A stretch of DNA of 64,000 nt from NCBI GenBank assembly GCA_963573315.1, contig OY752140.1:1426001-1490000 (forward strand). The letters run 5' to 3'. A model generated the notes under the pieces. It did not search any database. It was not told where the DNA came from and worked only from the letters and a program-made list of their open reading frames with translations. Position numbers and translations under genes: made by a program. Source of the DNA: Entomortierella parvispora (lineage: Eukaryota > Mortierellomycota > Mortierellomycetes > Mortierellales > Mortierellaceae). Positions 46,011 to 55,567 of this stretch are shown piece after piece (within the stretch, counting starts at the first letter, position 1; each line of letters starts with the position of its first letter).

Positions 46011-47795
46011 ATGCTGTACCTGACAAAGGACCTCTTCCCGGTCTTTGTGCCGTTGGGCGTGGTGGGATTCTATCGTTACCTGTGGTTCACGATCAAGTTG
46101 CTGGCCTACTTCTTCTACAGACCCATGATGCCAAAGGAGAATCCCACCTACAGACCCGAGTACGATGTCACCATTGTCGTACCTACCATCGACGCTGGAG
46201 AAGAGTTCAAGGAGGCCGCACACTCGTGGCTGGTCAACAACCCAAAGGAGATCATCATTATCACAGAGACAAAGATGCGGGACGCCCTGCAGGAACTCGC
46301 CAACTCGGTCGACCCTACCAGGATCCGTGTCTTGACCGTCCCCAAGGCCAACAAACGTCTTCAGATGGTGGAGGGTATCCGTAACACCACCAGTGAGATT
46401 ATTGTATTTGCCGATGACGATGCTATCTGGCCCCCCACCGCACTGGAGTATATCCTTGCTTGCTTTGAAGATCCCAACATGGGAGGCGTGGGCACGTCTC
46501 AGACAGTAAAGTCTGTGGGTCGGTACCAGACTGTGTGGGAGGTTCTGGCCGGGTTCCGTCTCACGATCCGTAATATCGAAATTGCAGCCTCAACCCATAT
46601 CGATGGCGGTGTCTGCTGCCTGTCTGGACGGACAGCTGCCTACCGCACTTGTATCTTGCAGGACCCCGCCTTCCAATACGAGTTTACTCACGATTTCTGG
46701 CTGGGCAAGTACCCGCTCAACTCTGGAGACGACAAGTTTCTGACCCGCTGGATGGTTTTTCACGGTTGGAACACCTATGTACAGATCTGTAAAGAAGCCG
46801 AGTTGCTGTCGACGTTCAAGAACAACTGGCGTTTTGTCAAGCAAGTGCTGCGATGGACCCGAAACACCTGGCGATCGGATTTCCGATCTCTCTTCATGGA
46901 ACGCAAGATCTGGAGTCGCCATCCCTATGTGGCGTTTACGATGGTGGACAAGATCTTTAACCCGATCACGCTCTTGTCAGGCCCCATTTCTGTGATTGTC
47001 ATGGCCTGCGAGGGCAAGTTCCATTTGCCGATCTGGGACATCGTCATCTCGTATGTTGTCTGGTTGATGTTGACGAGAATCATCAAGTTGCTGCCCCACT
47101 TGTTCAAGCGACCTCAGGATATCATTTGGGTCCCGGCCTTTTTGATCTTTGGTTACTATTTCGCCATTATGAAGATCTACGCCCTTTTTACTCTGCATGA
47201 AGTCGGCTGGGGTACGCGCGCAGGTATCGATCAAACGCCCGCCGAATTGGCCGCTCAGGAGAAGGAGAGAAAACTCAACGAGTTGGAACAGGACCAGAAT
47301 CGGGAAAAAGAAGTGTTGGAGAGTCGGGATGCTGCCACTCAGGCAGCCATTTCTGCCGCTGCCGCTGCCGCCACCCATTACGAAGCACAGCAACAGCAGC
47401 AACGACAGCACTCTTTCGCGGGCACTATCGATATGGTGCCTCGACCAGATTCGCCTGGCAGTGCAGATCTTATCCGTCATTTCAGTCAGCAACAAGAACA
47501 CCAGGCGCAACTGCAGTCTCAGCGACAACAACAAAGACAGGCCTCAAGGCGACTTCAGGACCTGGACGAGGACGAAACGAACGATGGTGTGTACGAATAC
47601 AACCAAGATGATGAGCTGGCTCAGTATTTTGCACAGGCAGACGCAGCCCTGGGTACGTTAGACCAACAGAACCAATATGAGGGCTACGGAGGACCCTCCA
47701 TGTACAATTATGGCAACTCGAGCCAGACGATAGACCAGTATGGCCAGGATCGAAATGACGCTGGTCGCAAGGGAGCAGGCGGAGGATACCGTTAA
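46011..47795 (+). CDS. processive family 2 glycosyltransferase (Cps1-like)
   Basis: A single exon of 594 residues. An N-terminal membrane segment precedes the GT-A domain. Catalytic marks are VTIVVPTIDAG near residue 50, FADDDAIWP (about 132), a donor-site SGDD (about 238) and QVLRW (about 277-281), the QxxRW signature of processive enzymes. C-terminal membrane helices span about 315-405. The tail (430-594) is Gln/Glu-rich and disordered. It belongs with chitin/hyaluronan/cellulose synthase-like enzymes and is closest in style to Cryptococcus Cps1. It would extrude a polysaccharide across the plasma membrane from a UDP-sugar. The sugar cannot be told from sequence alone. The absence of introns contrasts with its neighbours. 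Confidence 0.88.
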   Translation: MLYLTKDLFPVFVPLGVVGFYRYLWFTIKLLAYFFYRPMMPKENPTYRPEYDVTIVVPTIDAGEEFKEAAHSWLVNNPKEIIIITETKMRDALQELANSVDPTRIRVLTVPKANKRLQMVEGIRNTTSEIIVFADDDAIWPPTALEYILACFEDPNMGGVGTSQTVKSVGRYQTVWEVLAGFRLTIRNIEIAASTHIDGGVCCLSGRTAAYRTCILQDPAFQYEFTHDFWLGKYPLNSGDDKFLTRWMVFHGWNTYVQICKEAELLSTFKNNWRFVKQVLRWTRNTWRSDFRSLFMERKIWSRHPYVAFTMVDKIFNPITLLSGPISVIVMACEGKFHLPIWDIVISYVVWLMLTRIIKLLPHLFKRPQDIIWVPAFLIFGYYFAIMKIYALFTLHEVGWGTRAGIDQTPAELAAQEKERKLNELEQDQNREKEVLESRDAATQAAISAAAAAATHYEAQQQQQRQHSFAGTIDMVPRPDSPGSADLIRHFSQQQEHQAQLQSQRQQQRQASRRLQDLDEDETNDGVYEYNQDDELAQYFAQADAALGTLDQQNQYEGYGGPSMYNYGNSSQTIDQYGQDRNDAGRKGAGGGYR

Positions 47796-48261
47796 GATCT
47801 CTTTTTTTTAAAAATACCATTTTCATTTTTCTATTCATCTTGCACCCTTTCCGTTGTTCTTTTGCTATGCCCAATATAACTTGCACATAATACAATCTTG
47901 TCTAAAAACAACATGGTACCCTATGACAGTACTCCTCCACGCGTATGATGCATGCCTGTTCATTTGCCCGAAACAACTTTTTGATTGCCCCGTGTCGTGT
48001 GCCTGAAAAAATGAACGCTAGAAACGCCACCAATTTTGCTCCTTTGTCGTCACCCATTCCTTCGGCCATCAAGGGACCATTAGGCAATCAAAGGCGCACA
48101 GTGCACTTGTGCCCGACCGTGCTTGCGCACGTCTGCTTGCCTTTTGTGTTTCTTTCATTTTCTTTCTTTTCTTCTTTTTCTCATTCACTTGCTCATTCAT
48201 TCGACGTCATCCCAGGATCGACCCTCAAAGGACGCCTAAAAGAACACAAAGCGAACCTCGG
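47796..48261. other. intergenic region between GT2 and MRS2
   Basis: 466 bp with the GT2 3' flank and the MRS2 promoter, including a TTCTTT-rich tract near 48150-48200. No gene seen. Confidence 0.55.
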
Positions 48262-50235
48262 ATGCTTTGCACAATACGAGGCCGTATCTTGCGGCTTCTA
48301 CTTTCAGAAGTACCTCACCATGCAAGACCCCAGTCCATTGGAACTATCACTCCGCCGTTCCATTTTATTCCTGCAGTTAATACAGGGAATCATATTGGCG
48401 GGTCTCGCAAAATCACGGTCGATTGCTGGTCAAGTCGACTAGATGGATTCAAGACCAACCCGGGCGTCAAATCTGTTTCTAGCGACAAGGCAGTCTTAGC
48501 AGAGGTTTCTCGGTCATTGAAAAAGTCACCGTCCATGCTGTCATCCATGGCGCCTGCGCCCAGACGTTTTCCAGGGCGGGCCTTCACCACTGAGGCCAGT
48601 TTATCCGCGGGAACAGTCCGGCCCGTGTACTCATCAGTGACACCATCATTCGCAACAACAATATCGCGAGAAGGTCCAGTAAAGGCTGTAGCCTCTATCA
48701 TCGGAGGAACTCCCTTCTCGACTGGAAGACGGTTCTTGTCCACCCATCCATCGAGACCCAGGTCTCAGCAAAAGAACGGCAATGGCAACGGCAACGGCAA
48801 TGAACATCGGTATGATGAGGCTTTCCTATCTGAGGACCCCACCAAGGCGCTCAAGAAATCCCTGGCGGCTGTCCCTCAATACGCGAGCAAGAATGAAATG
48901 AAGTTGCGGGTCACGGAGTTGGACGTCGATGGCAACATCAAGATGACGGCCGGTGAATTTCTCAAGACGGACCTCTGTCAGCAGGTGAGTTGAGTTTCTT
49001 CAGCCTCGGTTTTATTTTACTGCTGTTTGCCCATGTGACTCTTGTACGAGGAGAAGACACGATGGACGAAGAGGGAGGGAGGATGCCGTCACTTTTTGAG
49101 ATGCTCACTGACTTTTGCTGTTTTTGACGCTAAGCACGGATTGCATCCTCGGGACTTGCGAAAGATTGACGGGGGGTTCAGTCATCAGATTCCTGTGGTT
49201 TTGGTACGACCTGAAGTCATCCTTGTCAACCTGGGCAACATACGAGCATTGATCAAGTCGGATCTGGTCTTGCTTTTTGATCTTCCGGACGATAATTCGT
49301 CTGGAGTGCCCTCATTGTTCGTCAGGGACCTACAAGAAAAGCTGCGGAACAACCCTGCAGCATTTTTTGGACAGCCATTCGAGTTCAGGTAAGACAGACA
49401 AGAAAAAGAAAGGGGAAACCGGAGACACGACCTATGCGGATGCGATCACTAATGCTAGTTTATTTTGGATGATCCAAAGAGTGTTGGAAACCATCTTTAT
49501 CTCTGTAGTGGCGTCCCTCCATGCGGAAATGGAGGTAGTGGCTCACGCTGCAATGGACTTGCTCGGTCATCTGGAGGAAGATATCAATCAAACAAAGCTC
49601 AAGGAGCTGCTGCATCACACAAAAAAAGTGGGTCGATTCGAGTCCAAGACGTTGCTGATTAGGAATGTGTTTGACGAACTGCTCAACACAGGTAAGACCT
49701 CTCTTCTCTTTTTTCTTCAAAAGAGTTAAAAGTTGACGCAAGGCCCCTGTTCAAAAAACCATTGCGAATTAATAACCCTTTCATCTGTCAATTGTTTTTC
49801 ACGCGTGTCCTCTCCAAAGACGAGGATCTTGCCGCCATGTACCTGTCAGACAAGAAAGCAGGCCACCCGCGACCCACTGATTCGCATGATGAGATCGAGA
49901 TTCTTTTGGAGGCATATCTAAAACAGGTCGAAGAGATTGCCAATGTGGTCTCAATCGTGAAACACCAGATACAATCGACAGAGGATTATGTGAACGTGGT
50001 CCTAGGCGCCAAAAGAGTCCAACTGCTGTTGTTTGAGTTGAGAGTCGCCATGGGCACCCTGGGTATCTCGAGCGGAGCAATCATTGCTGGATTCTATGGA
50101 ATGAACATGCCAAATTATCTTGAGGCGAGTCCTTACGCGTTCACAGCTGTCGTCTCATCATCTGTCTTGGTGACCTCAACCGTCTTTGCCATGTCTGCCA
50201 GGAAACTGAGGATATTGGCTAAAGGAACCACATAA
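48262..50235 (+). CDS. MRS2: mitochondrial Mg2+ channel, Mrs2/CorA type
   Basis: Exons 48262-48984, 49135-49388, 49480-49691 and 49820-50235 (534 residues). The N-terminal 200 residues are Arg/Ser-rich, consistent with mitochondrial import, and carry a GNGNGNGN run. The conserved body starts at MKLRVTELDVDGN and continues with HGLHPRDLRKID, ALIKSDLVLLFD, LPDD, a long helical bundle (LEEDINQTKLKELLHHTKK; QVEEIANVV), and two transmembrane segments. The first of these carries the ion-selectivity motif YGMNMPN. The family forms pentameric Mg2+ channels in the inner mitochondrial membrane. The start was set at the first ATG in frame (MLCTIRGRILRLLL), which gives a plausible presequence. Confidence 0.92.
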
Positions 50236-50306
50236 ATTAACAGGTCGAATACATTCTCGTGGACATAGAAAAGGAGTTTTTTTTTAATAAAAAAGACAAA
50301 TGAGGA

Positions 50307-51214
50307 TCATCCATTTGCACTCTTCTTTGTTGGCTCCCCGTGTTTGATCTTGAGTGCCTTGTCGGATCCTATTGACTGAACAAGGGATCGCGTCAAGAGG
50401 ATGGATTGCCGGTAGGCGTAGAGGTCAAGGCCTTCCATAGATCGAAACGTTCTAGCCTGCATGACCCAATGCCCTTGATCATACAAGATCTCGCCAATGA
50501 AATCAACGAGTCCTCCAATATCAGGCTTCCAGTTGTCCAAGAGGCTTGTATCAATCCTCAAAATAACTCGAGGTCCTCGTTTCCCGGACGACGACGGAAC
50601 ACGCGACTTGGGAACACTCCGCCTTTCTTTCGTGGTATCTTTAATGTTGCTGTGGTCACCTTCGTCGGCTAACTCTTCATCTGAGGATGATGTGGTAAGA
50701 TCGATCGTGACAGAGTCCTTGGCTTTGCTCTGTGGATGTCCATGGTCCAGCATGATAACATCGTCGTCGTCTTCCTCTTCCTGATCACTGAGAATCTCAA
50801 TCGCGTTGGATTGGCAGTTCTCCAAGGCTTTAGTAGCGTCATTTCCTCTTCCCGTATCTTCCTGTGCCGCGTCAGGCTTACTGATGACACGTTGGCTCGG
50901 TTCTTTTTTGGAGGAGGAGGAGGAGGTTCTTGGTCTTGGAGGAGAAACGTGGTCGTGGTGGAAACAGGACTCGAGTCTTGCCAGCTGTTTCGTAGGGTCA
51001 TGGTCGACCAGACTAGAGAAATCAGATAAAGCAGCTGTCAGCCGTGCTATCCTGGAGCACAGGTTCACCTTTGTGTCCATGCAGCATGGGAAGGTTCATA
51101 CCGTCCTAGTACTCGACAAAGACCGATGGATGTCTTGACATTGGGATTGGTCCGCCGGAGGATGTCATGGACTTCGTTCAGAAAGAGGATTCTGTATTCT
51201 GGCGTCGCGTCCAT
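50307..51214 (-). CDS. Ten1-like OB-fold protein with an internal disordered insert
   Basis: Exon 1 is 51214-51102, exon 2 is 51012-50307 (272 residues). The N-terminal part (SIGLCRVLGRLVDHDP...ARLES) and the C-terminal part (VILRIDTSLLDN, GGLVDFIGEIL, QARTFRSMEGLDLYAYRQSI) together match the strands of the small OB-fold protein Ten1, part of the CST telomere complex. They are separated by about 115 residues of acidic, Ser-rich sequence that contains EILSDQEEE, DVIMLDHG and VTIDLTTSSSDEEL. The last resembles a SUMO-interacting motif followed by CK2-type sites. Ten1 is normally only 100-150 residues. Assignment rests on the pattern of conserved residues, so a different small OB-fold protein is possible. 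Confidence 0.6.
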
Positions 51215-51816
51215 CACTGGCCCATGTCTGCGATGACGATTCAGCTAGGCGGAGTATGCGTCAGGGGTATCAGCAACGGATGATGAGCGAATGGATGGAA
51301 GGAATGCACGGAAGGAATGCACGGACGAATGAAGAATGAATTGGATTGAAGGAACTGGAAAATGAGGTAGAAAAGCAGGATCCCGCCCAAAAGCAGTAGC
51401 GATCAGCGAGTTTTTGTGCCATAGCCCCTGGACTGAGACCATGGGGCGCGCGTGCTGTGCCTGTATTGCGACATTGCCGCATTGCTGCATCGCCGTATTG
51501 TCGACGTGGGCTGTGGAGACTACTGTATCTACTAGTCTATCGATGCCAGGCACGAATCGCACGGTGCACGCACCGCACGCTAGGCCTCTTCCCGTCTTTC
51601 TCTGGCCCCCTCCAGTTGTCTTTCTTAAGTGTGGTTCCCAGGGTGGATCCAATCGGTCCCGGCGGTCGTCACCGTCCTTTCATACGAAAAGTCCTTACCC
51701 CCTACCTCACAGGGCTTCTCGTACTCAACCCATGGCGAAACTATAAAAGCTTTCTTGTCATCATACCCCTCCGTTCATTCATTCTCATTCGTTATTCATT
51801 CATCCCTTCTCTCATC
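51215..51816. promoter_or_regulatory. divergent promoter region with TATA box for the GNAT gene
   Basis: 602 bp between opposite start codons. A clear TATAAAA at 51742-51748 stands 69 bp before the GNAT start at 51817. The other half holds short ATTC-type repeats near 51300-51345 and the start-side region of the Ten1-like gene. Confidence 0.6.
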
Positions 51817-53537
51817 ATGACTGTCGAAAGCATTCACTTTGCCGCAACATCTCGCGCGCCCGTCGACCTAGGCAATGGCCTTATCATGCGCTGGTCTTCA
51901 AAAGCAGACTCAGCCAATGTCTACGCCCTCACAGGCTCGGTGTTCCGGGTAAGGACAATAGTCTACTCTTTCATGCATTCTTGGCGAAACTGCCCTTACT
52001 TACCAAGGCCTGTCATTCCCCTGCAACATTTAGTGGATGACATTTTCTCCGGTCCCAGACGGTGTTATCCCAGGACCCAACGAATCCTTGGCCGCAGGCG
52101 CTGTAAGGATCATTTAGAGGTTTTTTTCTTCTATAATTCATTTGATAAACCAATAACTCATTCGTTTCTTTGACGCGTACGGTGTACATATAGAGGCGTC
52201 TCTTGACTGGCAAGAATGCGGTCATGAGCGAGCACGATTACGCCTTGATTGAAGACACCAAGCGTGGGGAGGGCAAGAATCCCATTGTGGCCTGTGTCTC
52301 TCTCCACCGCATGCTCTCTTTTTATGGATCTGTTCACCTCTTCTTTGGCAAACCTGAGATGGTTGCCACGGACCCCGAATACCGCAACAAGGGCTTTGTG
52401 CGTCGCTTGTTTAAGGAAATGATTCATCCAGAGTCGGATGCCAGAGGCGATGTTTTGCAACTCATTCCAGGCATCCCGCACTTTTACCGTCAGTTTGGAT
52501 ACGAGTACGCCATGTGCTCTTACAACTCGAGCAAGATCGAGGATGTGGAAAAGTTGCCAAAGCTTGAAAAGGACCAAAAGCAAGAGTCCTATAGGCTCCG
52601 AAGGGCGACCCGGGAAGACATTCCGTACCTAATGAGCATGAGTACCAAGGACAAGGTCGACCCCTATGCAGAGGTCGGATTCTGCTATAGCAAGGAGTAC
52701 TGGCAGTGGACCGTCCATGACATGCATGAGCTCGCAGTGGACAAAAGATTCGATGTCGATCGAGATACCCAGATTGTAGTCGATGCGGCGACTGGCGAGG
52801 ATGTCGGCTTTACGGTGACCTCCCACATAAATGGCATGAAGATTGAGGCTTTCGTCCTGGATTCAAGCAAGGCCTTTATTAGTGATGCCCTGTACCCCGT
52901 TCTTCGCGGTCTGACTGCAATTGAGAAGAAACGATTGCAGGTTCAGAAGGCCGAGGAGACAAATGCGGAGGAAGCGGAGAAGATCAAGACAGAGGGCTTC
53001 CATGTGCTCGTTGGACTCCCTCAGGCACATCCCGTCTGCCAACTGTTGGGTTCTGCTCTGACGGCTCCTAGCAAACTCCCTGAGGTCAGACTCTTCACCC
53101 GCATTATTGATTATGCCAAATTTGTCAAGACGGTGCAACCAGAGTTGGAGAAGCGATTGGCCAACTCACCCATGGCAGGAACGACTGGCCGAGTGCAACT
53201 GGACTTTTACCGCATTGTTGAGGGTAACAACGCGAAGGGGCTGGAGATTGTGTTGGAAAAGGGCAAGATGATTGACATTCACCACTGGGCAATGCCGTCG
53301 TATGAGGAAGAGGTGGAAATGTTCCTAAAGGACCAAAAGGAAGGCAGGGCCAAGCCTAGGACGTTCAGGGCTGCTTTCGCTCCGTTGACGTTCACAAACT
53401 TGGTGACGGGCGAACGCAGCTTTGAAGAGCTGCAGCTCTGCCATGGTGAAAACACGTGTGGAAGCGAGGACGCACGAATGCTTTTGAACATTCTATTCCC
53501 CAAGGTGACCCACCATTTCGATACCTTCTACTGGTAG
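51817..53537 (+). CDS. GNAT acetyltransferase (Eis-like), copy 1
   Basis: Exons 51817-51948, 52034-52102 and 52194-53537 (514 residues). The GNAT core is residues about 20-180: ACVSLHRMLSFYG, MVATDPEYRNKGFVRRLFKEM (acetyl-CoA loop of the Q/RxxGxG/A type), and PHFYRQFGYEYA. A second, larger part (about 190-514) with LRRATREDIPYLMSMS resembles the duplicated GNAT plus C-terminal domain of Eis-like N-acetyltransferases. No signal or membrane segment was found, so it is probably cytosolic. Substrate unknown. A tandem copy follows 220 bp downstream with the same exon layout. Confidence 0.83.
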
Positions 53538-53758
53538 AGGTGAATAAACTGTTGCTCCCAGAATATCGAAAGAAAAAAGATATAATACCTTGACTGTGAA
53601 ATGGGGAGTGGGAACGGTCGGCGTTGAACGCCAAGGACGCCAAGTCGCAAAATGACTCCATCGAGTCCAGCAGGTCCGCAGCATGAAACTGGGTCTAGTT
53701 TTAAAAAGCTCTCGAATTTCCCCTCGTTCACTTTCACATTCATCTCTCCATTCGCACC

Positions 53759-55493
53759 ATGACTATTGACAGCATTCACTTTCGGGCCACGTCGGCTGCA
53801 CCAGTCGACCTCGGCAACGGCCTGGTGATGCGATGGTCCACCAAAGATGACACTGAAAACATTTGCGTGCTGATCGGCGAGTCCTTCAGGGTATGGCGGA
53901 TCGTGAACTAGATCACAAAGAAACACTGTGGACCTGCTGCACTCATCTGACCTCCTTTTCTCCGTTCCAGTGGTCCCCGCCAATGTCAGGACCCGTTTCC
54001 GAGGGTGATATCCCAGGGCCCAACGAGTTTCTGATCGCCTGCAATGTACGCTTTTTCATTTCATTTTTTTTCTCGTTCCTGCAGTCTGTGATTCTGGAGA
54101 CTAATCCTTACTCATTCCTGAAATATGAACTATATAATAGAGACGACTCATGAGTGGTAAAAATGCAGCCATGAGTGAACATGACTATGCCTTGGTCGAG
54201 GACACCCAAAGAAGAAACCAACCAGGCAACCAGGACAAGAACCCTATAGTAGCCTGCATTGGGCTCCACCGTGTCCGAGCCTTTTACGGCTGTGTGCCGC
54301 TCTTCTTTGGAAAGCCCGAATTGATCGCCACCGATGCCGAATACCGGGGCCAAGGTCTTGTCCGTCGAATGATGGATATGGTCCACCCAGAATCGGACGC
54401 TCGAGGGGATGCCCTCCAGTTTATTGGTGGTCTACCAAACTTTTATCGACAATACGGATACGAATACGCCATTAGTCGATACAGCCCTGGAAAGATCGCC
54501 AATGTGGATACAATCCCAGGGGTGGGCAAGGATCAACAAGAGCCCTATAGACTGCGACGGGCGACCAAGGACGATATCCCTTTCTTGCTGAGTATGAGCA
54601 CCAAAGAACGTGTGGATCCCTATGTTGAACTGGGTTTGGCCTATGGTCCAGAATATTGGCAATTCACTGTCGTCGACAATACGCTGGAGAACGCGAACGA
54701 TAGGCGGTTCGATGGCGACCGTGACACGCAGATCGTCGTGGATTGTACCACTGGAGAGGACGTAGGATTCACGGTCATGTCACACATGAAGGGTATAAAA
54801 CTGGAGGCCCTTTCGCTCATGGACGAAAAGGTCTTTGTCAGCGAGGCAATTTACCCAATCCTACGGGCACTGATTGCGAATGAAAAGAAACGATGGGAGG
54901 ACCGGAAAGCAGAGGAGCAGGATCCAGTCGCGGCGGAAAAGATTCAGACGACTGGATTCTCAATGATCATTGGACTTCCACTACCCCATCCAGTTCGGCA
55001 ACTTTTGGCTCCGGTGATGGAGGCACCTGATACGGTGCCAGGCTACCGATTGTACGCCCGTATACATGATTATGGTCGGTTTATAAGGATGGTGCAGCCC
55101 GAGCTGGAAAGGCGATTGGCTCGTTCGGCCATGGCTGGAACGACAGGTCGACTTCAGCTGGATTTTTACCATACCGTGGAGGGCAACAACGCCAAGGGCC
55201 TCGAAATTGTGTTCCAGAAGGGCCAAATTGTCGAGGTACACCCTTGGGCCAAGCCGTCGCCTGAGAAAAGCTATAATCTGATAAGGAACCAAAAAACGGA
55301 CCAACCCAAGACTCGAATATTTGCAGCCGCCTTTGCGCCTTTGACTTTTACGACTCTGGTCACAGGTGACCGAAGTTTGGCGGAGCTCCAGTCGAGCTAC
55401 GGTGAAAACACCTGTGCGGACGAGGGCACACGAACGCTGCTCAACATTTTGTTCCCGAAGGTCCTTCATCACATGGACACTGGATTTTTGTGA
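53759..55493 (+). CDS. GNAT acetyltransferase (Eis-like), copy 2
   Basis: Exons 53759-53890, 53971-54045 and 54141-55493 (519 residues). Exon 1 is exactly as long as in copy 1, and both introns fall at the same codons (after SFR/VFR and before the RRL/RLL-G-KNA segment). The sequence is collinear over its full length: LIATDAEYRGQGLVRRMMDM, NFYRQYGYEYA, LRRATKDDIPFLLSMS, AGTTGRLQLDFYHTVEGNNAKGLEIV, and a shared C-terminus LLNILFPKV. The acetyl-CoA loop keeps the RGQG form, closer to consensus than copy 1 (RNKG). Same inferred role, with a possible substrate shift. It ends 74 bp from the stop of the convergent disordered-protein gene. Confidence 0.83.
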
Positions 55494-55567
55494 GAGCTTT
55501 TTATGTATTTAGAGGGTATCATTAAAAGATCTGCTTTTCCTCTTTGTTTTCTTTTTCTTTTCTATGC

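Noticed and set aside
51245..51652. Open minus-strand frame upstream of the Ten1-like gene
   Set aside because: It lies in the divergent promoter, is rich in simple repeats, and would need to overlap the start of the Ten1-like exon.
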